Source: Gemmatimonadota bacterium
Lineage (GTDB): Bacteria; Gemmatimonadota; Gemmatimonadetes; Longimicrobiales; Gaopeijiaceae
Direction of reading: 5' to 3'
Assembly (NCBI GenBank): GCA_012959595.1
Contig: DUCW01000027.1
Span: 4,216 to 20,700, forward strand
DNA length: 16,485 nucleotides
Part shown: positions 1-7,352 of the stretch, in pieces
How positions within the stretch are numbered: position 1 is the stretch's first letter
Layout of the letters: each line of letters begins with the position of its first letter
Translations under genes and position numbers: made by a program
The notes under the pieces: model-generated
What the model saw: the letters and a program-made list of their open reading frames with translations, nothing else
Databases searched by the model: none
Told to the model about the DNA's origin: nothing

Positions 1-1
1 T

Positions 2-811
2 AAATGGATCATGTTGATCACGGCGACTGCCTTTGTGGGATTAATGGTATTCCAGTGGGGTATGGACATTACTGGACAGGGGGGGATACAGAATGGAGCA
101 ATCGGCAGTGTCAACGGAACATCTATACTCTACAATGATTTCAATCAAACATACCGACGCCTATTCGATCAAGTGCAAAACTCACAGGAAGATCCCGTCA
201 CAACCCAACAGATAAAAGACATCGAAGATGCAGCCTGGGACGAAGTGGTCGACCTAGTCCTAATAAGCCAAGAGCTCACCAGGCGAGGGATCGTAGTAAC
301 GGATGATGAGATCCTTCTTGCAGTTCGTTTCCGTCCACTTCCAGAATTCCTATCAAATCCTTCCTTTCAAACAGATGGTGTCTTCGATATCCAAAAATAC
401 CAAACCTATCTTTCCTCACCCACAATTGACCAAATGCTTCTCCTGCAGATTGAATCCGCTTACAGACGAGCTCTTCCAACAGAAAAATTGCTTCGTCAAG
501 TATCTTCCGACATTTATCTGACAGAAGCGGCTCTTTGGGATGAATTTCGAGATCGCAACGAAGAGATTTCAGTCAGGTATATGGCGTTCAATCCAATTCA
601 ACGAATCCCTGATTCTGAGGTGAACGTTAGCAGCGCGGAAATAAGGGACTACTACAATAATAATCCGGAGGAGTTTGCCGTTCCTGCTCAAGCCACCGAG
701 AGAACTGTTCTAATGGACAAGACGCCTACCCCCACCGATACTCTATCGATGGCAACTCTTTTGAAGACGTTATTAATAGACCGGATCTACTGGGAGGTTC
801 CGGAGAGTTAG
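2..811 (+). CDS. PpiD/SurA-like membrane-anchored foldase, N-terminal part (5' cut by window, 3' frameshifted)
   Basis: This is the front part of a periplasmic peptidyl-prolyl isomerase/chaperone of the PpiD (SurA_N) type. The frame is open from base 2 with KWIM before the first ATG at 11, so the gene very likely begins left of the window. The first 20 or so visible residues (KWIMLITATAFVGLMVF) form one membrane anchor, as in PpiD. A SurA_N-like helical chaperone domain follows, starting GSVNGTSILYNDF, with paired QTDGVFDIQKYQTYL and ALWDEFRDRNEEISVRYMAF segments. A parvulin domain then starts (ATERTVLMDKTPTPTDTLS), but the frame turns into unrelated sequence (ATLLKTLLIDRIYWEVPES) and stops at 809-811. 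The homologous continuation lies in the next frame (739-1764). Family assignment is firm; whether the break is biological or an assembly error cannot be told here. Confidence 0.85.
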   Translation, partial: KWIMLITATAFVGLMVFQWGMDITGQGGIQNGAIGSVNGTSILYNDFNQTYRRLFDQVQNSQEDPVTTQQIKDIEDAAWDEVVDLVLISQELTRRGIVVTDDEILLAVRFRPLPEFLSNPSFQTDGVFDIQKYQTYLSSPTIDQMLLLQIESAYRRALPTEKLLRQVSSDIYLTEAALWDEFRDRNEEISVRYMAFNPIQRIPDSEVNVSSAEIRDYYNNNPEEFAVPAQATERTVLMDKTPTPTDTLSMATLLKTLLIDRIYWEVPES

Positions 812-1764
812 GGTGGTTTACCCAAGATCAAATGATTCCAGAGTTCTCTGAAGCCGCATTCTCTGCACAAAAGGGAGAGATCACCAACCCTATTCAGACT
901 TCATTCGGCTTTCATGTCATCGAAATACAGGACCAATCTGGAGACAGTATCCAAGCCAGGCACATACTAGTACCTATCCGACGAACAGACGACTCAGAGC
1001 TGCAGCTACTCATACTAGCTGATTCTCTAGAGGAACTGGGGGAAACTCAAGGTTTTGAGGAGGCAAGCGAAGCACTCAACCTTTCCACAAGAACATCGGT
1101 ACTCAATCCCGAATTCTCCTTCATAGCTGGTGCCGGAGAAGTTGGAGAAGCATCTGAATGGGCTTTCGAGGAAGCATCTGAAGGTGATGTGAGCCCTCTG
1201 TTCGAGACTAGGCAAGCATTCTATCTACTAGAACTACTTGAGCTTCAAGAGGCTCGTACAGTGGGCCTGGAAGATGCCACCCCTTCCATTGAACAAATTC
1301 TTTTCAATTTAAAAAAGATTGACGCTGGAAAAAATGAAGCAACTGAAACCCTATCCAAACTCAATGAAGAAATAACCTTAGATGAAATGGCATCAAATTT
1401 AGACTTAGAAATACAGAATACCGGACCGTATACACGTGTCGACTTCGCCCAAGGATTGGGACGGTTAAACGCAGCGACAGGAGCTGGATTCGGACTAAAT
1501 ATAGGAGAATTCAGCGATGCAATCGAAGCTAACAATAACGTGTTTATACTGCAGTTGCTGGATCACATCCCTGCCGACAGCCTAACATTCGAATCCGAAA
1601 ACGAGACGCTCCGCAATCAGCTAACTGAGCTGGCACAACAGACACGGCTCCAAGAGTGGATTGAAAGCCTGAGGTCCGTGTCAAAGATTATTGATAGAAG
1701 AGACGAAGTCCTGAACGCTGATCCAGCTGATACGGGGCAACTACAAATGCCCTTGGTTTTCTAA
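739..1764 (+). CDS. PpiD/SurA-like foldase, C-terminal part (after frameshift)
   Basis: This is the continuation of the foldase in another frame. The first ATG in this frame is at 832, but parvulin sequence is already readable from about 745 (DGNSFEDVINR, then GGSGELGWF before the ATG), so 832 is not a true start. The hallmark parvulin core is GELGWFTQDQMIPEFSEAAF, followed by GEITNPIQTSFGFHVIEI, matching rotamase PF00639/PF13616. A second, weaker rotamase-like segment follows (QARHILVPIRR to about AFYLLELLEL), then a helical C-terminal tail. A typical parvulin has roughly a dozen more residues between the first strand and the FEDV helix than can be joined here. That suggests a small out-of-frame deletion. 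The gene converges on tatA with only about 20 bp between the stop codons. Confidence 0.8.
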   Translation, partial: YSIDGNSFEDVINRPDLLGGSGELGWFTQDQMIPEFSEAAFSAQKGEITNPIQTSFGFHVIEIQDQSGDSIQARHILVPIRRTDDSELQLLILADSLEELGETQGFEEASEALNLSTRTSVLNPEFSFIAGAGEVGEASEWAFEEASEGDVSPLFETRQAFYLLELLELQEARTVGLEDATPSIEQILFNLKKIDAGKNEATETLSKLNEEITLDEMASNLDLEIQNTGPYTRVDFAQGLGRLNAATGAGFGLNIGEFSDAIEANNNVFILQLLDHIPADSLTFESENETLRNQLTELAQQTRLQEWIESLRSVSKIIDRRDEVLNADPADTGQLQMPLVF

Positions 1765-1772
1765 GTGAGTTA

Positions 1773-1786
1773 AAGAGATATCTCTT
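1773..1786. repeat. 14-bp palindrome between the converging foldase and tatA genes
   Basis: AAGAGATATCTCTT lies in the 20-bp space between the two convergent stop codons and overlaps the tatA stop. There is no T-run on either strand, so it could be a weak bidirectional terminator or chance. Confidence 0.3.
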
Positions 1787-2108
1787 AGTCTGCTTCTTGA
1801 CCTTCTTCCACCTCCACTCGCTGAGAATCGTCCTCTGTGGAAGTTTGATTATGTTGTTGATGGGGACTTTCATCAGAGGTGGTCAAAGTCCTAAGCTCTT
1901 GATTCGTTCCAGAGGAAGCTAGGGATTCGTTATCAGACTCTCCAGCCGATTTCACCTCTTTTTCGATTTCCCGAATTGATCCTTTGAATTCCCGGATTCC
2001 TTTTCCTAATGACGACCCAATCTCCGGAAGTTTTTTTGCTCCAAACAGAAGTAAAACGACCAGAAAAATTAGAATCATCTCCCACATTCCGAGCCCACCT
2101 AATCCCAT
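1785..2108 (-). CDS. tatA: Twin-arginine translocase subunit TatA/TatE family
   Basis: TatA is the pore-forming subunit of the Tat system, which moves folded proteins across the inner membrane. The 107-residue protein has the classic layout. A short N-terminus (MGLGGLGMWE) leads into one membrane helix (about residues 10-23). The FGAKKLPEIG hinge follows at 22-31, then an amphipathic helix (about 32-52, GKGIREFKGSIREIEKE). An acidic, Ser/Gln/Glu-rich tail makes up the rest, which is common in TatA. The start is supported by a strong AAGGAGG 6 nt upstream of the ATG. It is the last gene of the - strand series, 30 bp after the DUF4321-like gene. Its partner tatC lies about 4.4 kb upstream, separated by lptD and a prenyl synthase. 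A TatB role cannot be ruled out, but the short acidic tail and FGAKKLPE fit TatA better. Confidence 0.93.
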   Translation of the reverse strand: MGLGGLGMWEMILIFLVVLLLFGAKKLPEIGSSLGKGIREFKGSIREIEKEVKSAGESDNESLASSGTNQELRTLTTSDESPHQQHNQTSTEDDSQRVEVEEGQEAD

Positions 2109-2114
2109 GACGAA

Positions 2115-2121
2115 CCTCCTT
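2115..2121 (-). promoter_or_regulatory. Strong Shine-Dalgarno site of tatA
   Basis: The - strand reads AAGGAGG, six bases before the tatA ATG. It is the clearest ribosome binding site in the window. Most other genes here have weak or no visible site. This fits a need for high TatA output relative to TatC, which is known for Tat systems; that link is an inference. Confidence 0.8.
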
Positions 2122-2138
2122 AAGCAACCCTAATTAAA

Positions 2139-2417
2139 TTATATCCAAGAGCGAACGATAAATGTCACAATAGTAATTCCCACCAGTGTCAAAACATTCA
2201 AGCTTAGTGACAGAGGGCCAATCGTAAAAGCCACTGCAAGTAAATCTATGGACAGTGGTCCCAATGATGCCTCAACAGCTGTCGTGAGAAAAGACTTTGC
2301 AGCACTCTGTGGCAAGAATACATGACTCAAACGCGTGAACAATCCTCCTAACATTAATCCTAAAATCAAAGTCCATATCAAGCGAACTTTACTCCTACGA
2401 TGATGGCTACCCAACAT
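2139..2417 (-). CDS. Small DUF4321-like inner-membrane protein
   Basis: This is a 92-residue protein of unknown function that resembles the DUF4321 family. It has a basic N-terminus (HHRRSKVR), then a hydrophobic segment (about residues 13-33, WTLILGLMLGGLFTRLSHVF). A middle part contains a TTAVEASLGPLSIDL motif, and a second hydrophobic stretch ends at residue 92 (about 62-92). Family members typically keep the G-x-x-x-G-x-x first helix, the xxxAxLGPxSxDL middle and a C-terminal helix. GGAG lies about 11-13 nt before the ATG. It sits between the prenyl diphosphate synthase and tatA in the same direction, suggesting co-transcription with tatA. No enzymatic residues are evident. The family match is from memory of the pattern, so moderately sure; no function is claimed. 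Confidence 0.75.
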   Translation of the reverse strand: MLGSHHRRSKVRLIWTLILGLMLGGLFTRLSHVFLPQSAAKSFLTTAVEASLGPLSIDLLAVAFTIGPLSLSLNVLTLVGITIVTFIVRSWI

Positions 2418-2438
2418 ACACTTTCTTCTCCGAACAAC

Positions 2439-2460
2439 ACTCAGATATATCTGAGTTTTT
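2439..2460. repeat. 18-bp perfect palindrome followed by T-run (+ strand)
   Basis: ACTCAGATATATCTGAGT (2439-2456) is a perfect palindrome and is followed on the + strand by a run of T (2456-2460). As RNA it could form a 6-bp stem with a 6-nt loop plus U tail in the + direction, which is opposite to the flanking genes. In the - direction the A-run comes before the stem, so it does not look like a terminator of the prenyl synthase gene. It lies in the 75-bp gap between that gene and the DUF4321-like gene. It could instead be a protein binding site. Confidence 0.4.
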
Positions 2461-2492
2461 ACATAAGAATCCTAGTTTCACACCCATGACTA

Positions 2493-3500
2493 TTAACGAT
2501 TCCTTGTTACTGAGTAGGTAACTGCATTTTCCAAAGCCGTCACAGCGGGACTTGTAGGTAGTGTCCACAGAATTTCCTTCGCACGCTCAGCGTATAGATT
2601 AGCTTGATTCTCTGCGTAAGCTAATCCCCCTTTTGCACGAACAACACCCACTATCTCTTCTATGTCTGTATCCGTAGGCTCAACCAAAGTAAAAAAACTT
2701 TTTGTTTCTCTCAACTCAAGCTTAGACATCCGGCTCAGTGATGCAACTAAAGGAAGGGTGACTTTGTGTTCCCTTAAGTCTTGGCCTGAAGGTTTGCCTG
2801 TAATTGCTTCTTCACCTCTGTAATCCAAAAGATCGTCTGCTATCTGAAACGCCATTCCCAAATTATGACCAAACTCTGCCAAAGATTGGCTGTGCTGCGG
2901 CTCTCCGTCTAAGGAGCCTATCTCACAAGCTGCAGATATCAACGAAGCGGTTTTGCACTCGATCAAGCGATTATAATCTTCCTCACTAAATTCAAGAGCG
3001 TCGACAGAGGTGAGTTGCCTCATTTCCCCGATGCTCATTTGATTAGCGGCATTGGCCAAAACTGAAAGTGCTAAGTATTTCTTCATTCGAACCAGCTCGC
3101 TGACAGACCTGCTGTATAGATAATCACCCATGATCACTGCCACTTGGTGAGTCCACAGTGCATTGACAGTAGGGAGGCCTCTGCGCAGCACACTGTGATC
3201 CACTGCATCATCGTGTACTAATGTCGCCAGATGGACCAATTCCACCAGCGCTGCCAATGTCACAGCATCTTCGGAAGGCTTTTGGCCTACCTCATTAGCC
3301 AACAGAACAAGAGTCGGACGAAAAAGTTTCCCCTTCATCGATAATAAGCACTCGTTGACTTCTTTTATCATACCAAAATCCGAGACTATGATTCTGCCTA
3401 TCTCTTCCTGCACCGCTTCGATACGCTCTGCCACAATAGCCTGAATAGAGAACATTCCTAGTGGGACATCTGTAGCCAACGTCTCGGGGGGGGTGTCCAT
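2493..3500 (-). CDS. ispB: Long-chain polyprenyl diphosphate synthase (IspB-like)
   Basis: This trans-prenyltransferase extends FPP/GGPP with isopentenyl diphosphate to a long all-trans chain, most likely the quinone side chain. The 335-residue protein has KGKLFRP (56-62), the first Asp motif HDDAVD (D97, D98, D101) with LRRG after it, and GDYLYSRS. It also has the second Asp motif QIADDLLD (D222, D223, D226) and GKPSGQDLREHKVTLPL near 236-251. The residues four and five before the first Asp motif are Thr93 and Ala92, not aromatic. By the known chain-length rule this points to a long product. A TTG lies directly before the chosen ATG (3498-3500), so the open frame starts one codon earlier. 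An eight-C run sits at codons 4-6. It lies between lptD and the DUF4321-like gene, same strand. The exact chain length, and so the symbol, is inferred. Confidence 0.88.
   Translation of the reverse strand: MDTPPETLATDVPLGMFSIQAIVAERIEAVQEEIGRIIVSDFGMIKEVNECLLSMKGKLFRPTLVLLANEVGQKPSEDAVTLAALVELVHLATLVHDDAVDHSVLRRGLPTVNALWTHQVAVIMGDYLYSRSVSELVRMKKYLALSVLANAANQMSIGEMRQLTSVDALEFSEEDYNRLIECKTASLISAACEIGSLDGEPQHSQSLAEFGHNLGMAFQIADDLLDYRGEEAITGKPSGQDLREHKVTLPLVASLSRMSKLELRETKSFFTLVEPTDTDIEEIVGVVRAKGGLAYAENQANLYAERAKEILWTLPTSPAVTALENAVTYSVTRNR
3486..3493 (-). repeat. C8 homopolymer just inside the prenyl synthase start
   Basis: Eight consecutive C on the coding strand, beginning 8 nt after the A of the ATG, encode Thr-Pro-Pro at codons 3-5. 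Mononucleotide runs this long inside the first codons are prone to slippage and would switch the frame off. The count given here keeps the gene in frame. Confidence 0.6.
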
Positions 3501-3562
3501 CAAAAACCAGCCTTGGTGATTACTGGATTAGCAGTTTAAAAGAACATGTGATCATTAAGATA

Positions 3563-6487
3563 CTAATATCTACCTGAAAAATCCGTACTTCTTTGGTCAT
3601 AGTCAAATTTCAGATCTCTGTTGTCGGTAAGAGCAACCTCAAACCGAAAACTCCAGTTGCCTGTTACAGTCTGTACGAAATCGAAATGAGCTTCCCAACG
3701 ATGTAAATTTCTCGCTAACCGAATAGAATGATCTGTAAAGCTCCCCATATCGATATCATAAGCTGTCCTCCAGGTCAAATCCCATTCTTCTGTTGGTTTC
3801 AGGCGCAATCCCACCTGCAGAAGTTGGCTGCCAACATGATCTAAATGTCTACTTCTTCTCAAAGAATATGCGAAATTCGTTTCCCAAGAAGGACCCCGTC
3901 GATTCAAATTGTTATTTGGCCCTTCCTCTGAGTTAATATCAGCAGAGCCGGCCCCGGGAATCACACTAGATTCATCAGTTGGACTTGTATTAGAGGTTCC
4001 ATCTTGAAGAGGATTTAATGGATCGAAACCCTCTTCAGAATTTGATTCGGGAAGTTCAGTCGAAGATGACTCTGTGCCCGCCGCCACACCTAGCAATCCG
4101 TATATACTTTGAATTAATCCAGAATTTGAATTCATAGAAAATGATAAATTTAGTTGTGATAAATCTGGATCAAAACTCCGAAGCCCTTCACCACTATTAG
4201 CAAACAAGTCATGCTCCATTGAAATCTGGAGGCCTCTTAGAAGATCGGAACTCAACTGATTCTGGATTCGAGTAGTGGTAAACCCCATGAGTCCGCTATC
4301 CGTCTCATTAGCTCGAACAAAATCATAGTTTAACATACTGGTGCTTATTCCTAATAGATTGACCACTCGGGATGGCGGAGGTCTTCTCGGGCCGGTGCCA
4401 ATGACAGACTCTGTATTGAGAGAATCCGAAATAGACGGCAATCCATCTGACCCTCTAGTACTATCTAGATCATCTTCCTCTCTCATCTCATTTCGCTTAG
4501 CCTCAAAAGTTTGATTGAAACCCAAAGTTACAACGTTGCGAGCACTGCCTTCGTAAGCACCAAAAACTGTCCTCTGCAAATCAGACGACAATATCTGGGG
4601 AGCATAGCTATAGCTTAACGAAGGGGATATTTTGTGGCGTACCGCTTCAAAACCTAGGAGCCCACCAAAATAGCCATATATGTCACCCTTCAATCGTGCC
4701 CCGAAGGATAATCGCTTAGGTCCCGAGATAAAATCTTCCATTACCGAATCTCCATTCGACCGCTTAAGTGCTCCAGAAACTTGGAGACTCGGCGTAAGAG
4801 TGGTAGTTCCTATTAATCGTTGTTGATATCCCAAACTAGAATTCCAATACAGATCCGCGGTAGTTTTGTCAAAAACAGTGCTTGAAGTAGAATCTTCTTG
4901 ACTTTGTATTTCAGACTGCATGAGTGGAGTTTCTCGAACAATCTTTTCATTAAACATCAGAGACTGTCCCCAAGAGAGTGCTCCAAGATTGAAAGCACTA
5001 CTAACTTCTCCAGCCGTCCGTGCCTGGTCAGCTGAATTCTCTATGAAAACTTGGCCAGCTTGTGTTGGCCGGTCAATTAAGCTTCGGGTGTATCTTCCAC
5101 TACCGGACCAGGTAAGGTTACTGTAAAATCTCGCTTGATTCGCCGGTGACTTGAAGAGAGTAATACTTTTCAAAGAAACATTGGCTGTTGGAAGTGTCAT
5201 CTCTACTCGATCATCGCTTAGAAACTGTCTCCGATTAGCCGTTAAAGAAAAATTGCCCCAATTAAACCTTCTATTGAACCCACCTTCCGAATTTATCGAT
5301 TGGGTGACTTCCCTAGGGTCAAACGAATTTTCTCGCACAAATTGAGAACTAGAAGCATAGCGAGCTGAAAACTTAAACATACTTCGTTCGTCCAACTGCC
5401 ATGAATGTCTCGTATCATATGACAACTCACTCCCACCACTAACTCTCCAATAACGCCGTAAACTGGTGGAACCATTGAGGAATTTCTTATTTATCCTGTA
5501 ACGAAAATTTCCTGTCAGAGAGGTAAAATTGTCACTCCACCAGTCACCACTGACAGTAGCATCCGTATAATCATTAATTGCCCAAAAATAACCAAGGTTA
5601 GAAACTCTTCTACTTTGTCCACGTGATGTTCTCACAATGTCGTTTACTCCAAATCTTGGAGTAAGAATACCACTGTGCCTTCCCGTCTCAGTATTTTGGA
5701 ATATGAATGGCAACCAGAGCACTGGAACGTCTGCAAAATTTAACGTCACATTGCGAGCCAAAAGCCAGTTTCCACCAACAGCTTTAAGTTCGCCCGCTGA
5801 GAAATGATAGTGTGGCTCTGTCTCTTCACATGAAGTAAACATGACATCGTGTCCGAACACAGTGTCAGGAAGAATAGCGGGAAGATCGCCAGACATAATC
5901 CAAGTAGCACCTTCGGACAGACTTGTCTTAGCTGCAAAAGCAGATCCCTGCTCTTTTCCTGCGTCATAGATCACTCCAGTGCTCTGCACCGGCTCTTGCC
6001 CTAACCTTTCGGTTAGAGTTTCCCCCGTAGTCCAAAGAAGTGAATCGGTGAGATTAATCGTATCTGTTGCTATTACAGACATCCCATCTTGGTGCAACTC
6101 CGCAGGCGAGTTTTCAGTGCCGGAAAGAGTTAATCTTTCAGTTGGTGCGTCAAAAAGAGCCTGCTGTCCCGAATATCGTACAATGGAATATTCGGGAAGA
6201 GTTAATAATTGATTGAGAAAATCATCTTCAGAAAAAGCATTGCTCATCTCGATGATCCTGGGTGAACTCAGTAATGAGTCTGGGACAAAAAGTGTGGAAT
6301 CAATACCCGGAGGCCTAGCTAGCAACTCTAGCCGTTCTAGAACCCTGACCCTAGTAGAGTCAGTACTTATACTGTCCACCTGTTGGGCTTGAACTGGTTT
6401 TACACTCAGTACGGACAATAGGAAAACCAGTTTCACAACAGATAAAGAAAACCATAAGTAATTTACAAAAGAGAAGCCTTTCCTCAC
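3563..6487 (-). CDS. lptD: Outer-membrane LPS assembly protein LptD (OstA-like)
   Basis: LptD is the outer-membrane barrel that, with LptE, places lipopolysaccharide on the cell surface. The 974-residue protein starts with a signal peptide (long hydrophobic stretch to about residue 30, likely cut after PVQA at 34). An N-terminal periplasmic beta region follows (about 100-265), including SCEETEPHYHFSAGELKAV and DVPVLWLPFIFQNTETGRHS. A long barrel then begins with GILTPRFG and NLGYFWAINDYTDATVSGDW. These are the signatures of the Bacteroidetes/Gemmatimonadota-type LptD (PF19838-like), from family knowledge. It ends in aromatic Tyr (SGRY), typical of barrel C-termini. Residues about 804-862 are a Ser/Glu/Asn/Gly-rich insert. 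It has a GTG start that overlaps the tatC stop by 4 nt (GTGA), so the two are probably translationally coupled. Only one Cys was noticed in the N-terminal region, so the E. coli disulfide scheme is doubtful. Confidence 0.88.
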   Translation of the reverse strand: MRKGFSFVNYLWFSLSVVKLVFLLSVLSVKPVQAQQVDSISTDSTRVRVLERLELLARPPGIDSTLFVPDSLLSSPRIIEMSNAFSEDDFLNQLLTLPEYSIVRYSGQQALFDAPTERLTLSGTENSPAELHQDGMSVIATDTINLTDSLLWTTGETLTERLGQEPVQSTGVIYDAGKEQGSAFAAKTSLSEGATWIMSGDLPAILPDTVFGHDVMFTSCEETEPHYHFSAGELKAVGGNWLLARNVTLNFADVPVLWLPFIFQNTETGRHSGILTPRFGVNDIVRTSRGQSRRVSNLGYFWAINDYTDATVSGDWWSDNFTSLTGNFRYRINKKFLNGSTSLRRYWRVSGGSELSYDTRHSWQLDERSMFKFSARYASSSQFVRENSFDPREVTQSINSEGGFNRRFNWGNFSLTANRRQFLSDDRVEMTLPTANVSLKSITLFKSPANQARFYSNLTWSGSGRYTRSLIDRPTQAGQVFIENSADQARTAGEVSSAFNLGALSWGQSLMFNEKIVRETPLMQSEIQSQEDSTSSTVFDKTTADLYWNSSLGYQQRLIGTTTLTPSLQVSGALKRSNGDSVMEDFISGPKRLSFGARLKGDIYGYFGGLLGFEAVRHKISPSLSYSYAPQILSSDLQRTVFGAYEGSARNVVTLGFNQTFEAKRNEMREEDDLDSTRGSDGLPSISDSLNTESVIGTGPRRPPPSRVVNLLGISTSMLNYDFVRANETDSGLMGFTTTRIQNQLSSDLLRGLQISMEHDLFANSGEGLRSFDPDLSQLNLSFSMNSNSGLIQSIYGLLGVAAGTESSSTELPESNSEEGFDPLNPLQDGTSNTSPTDESSVIPGAGSADINSEEGPNNNLNRRGPSWETNFAYSLRRSRHLDHVGSQLLQVGLRLKPTEEWDLTWRTAYDIDMGSFTDHSIRLARNLHRWEAHFDFVQTVTGNWSFRFEVALTDNRDLKFDYDQRSTDFSGRY

Positions 6488-7278
6488 TGGGACTTAACGG
6501 TTCCTTCCGGAGGATCACCACCTATTTCTTTCGCTTTCCGACGACGGTAGATCATCACCGACAAGAGAATACTAAACTCATATAAAACCACTAATGGTAC
6601 CATCATCATCACAGTAACGGTCACAACATCCCCTGGACTGAGAAAACTTGCCAGTATTGTGATTATGACGATAGCATGTCTTCTCTTAGACCGGAGAAAT
6701 TGGGGGGTCACCAAGCCCATAGCCGAAAGAATCATTATTACAACTGGTAACTCAAAGAGAATACCAAAGGCTAACAGCAACTTAGTAACAAAATTCAAAT
6801 ATGGTCCTGCCTGTACCACAGGATCAAAATAAGCGTCCCCAAAGAATAGGAGGAACTTCAATGTCACCGGAAGTGCCAAGTAGTACGACATCGCTACTCC
6901 AGCCCAAAAAAGGACTACTCCCATATAAAGACTTGGAATTATCACACGCTTTTCATGAGCTTCCAGTGCAGGTGACAAAAACGCCCAGACTTGGTAAATC
7001 AAAATAGGGGAGACCAGAATGAAACCAACAAGAAAACTAACTTTTAGAATCAGAAAGAAAGGTTCTGTTGGAGAGAAAAAATTCAACCTTTCCCCTTCCC
7101 CCATGAGCACCTCGTAGGGACTTATCAAGACATCTAGGAGAGAGAACTGTTGTACCAGGAGAAACCCGACGACTACACCTACTATGAGAGCAATTATACT
7201 CCACAAGATGCGCCACCTGAGCTCTTCGAGATGATCTAAGAACGGCATCTCTCCTCTTAAGTTAGATTTTTTAGACAT
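6484..7278 (-). CDS. tatC: Twin-arginine translocase subunit TatC
   Basis: TatC recognises twin-arginine signal peptides and is the core of the Tat receptor complex. The 264-residue, six-helix membrane protein has all the family blocks. They are MPFLDHLEELRWRI (11-24), NFFSPTEPFFLILKVSF (66-82) and the FLSPALEAHEKR loop (100-111). ILFELPVVIMILS follows with Glu176, and SFLSPGDVVTVTVMMM near 211-226 has Asp217 before the last helices. Length is normal. No clear ribosome site is seen before the ATG. It stands 74 bp downstream of nrdR, and its stop overlaps the GTG of lptD. tatA is further down the same strand after three other genes. Substrate range cannot be told; no Tat substrate with an obvious RR signal was found in this window. 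Confidence 0.96.
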   Translation of the reverse strand: MSKKSNLRGEMPFLDHLEELRWRILWSIIALIVGVVVGFLLVQQFSLLDVLISPYEVLMGEGERLNFFSPTEPFFLILKVSFLVGFILVSPILIYQVWAFLSPALEAHEKRVIIPSLYMGVVLFWAGVAMSYYLALPVTLKFLLFFGDAYFDPVVQAGPYLNFVTKLLLAFGILFELPVVIMILSAMGLVTPQFLRSKRRHAIVIITILASFLSPGDVVTVTVMMMVPLVVLYEFSILLSVMIYRRRKAKEIGGDPPEGTVKSQ

Positions 7279-7352
7279 AATATCAAAATCGCTAGCTAGT
7301 AGGTCATCATATAAATGAGAGACAAAGGTAAATTATCATAGATCTTATAGAA

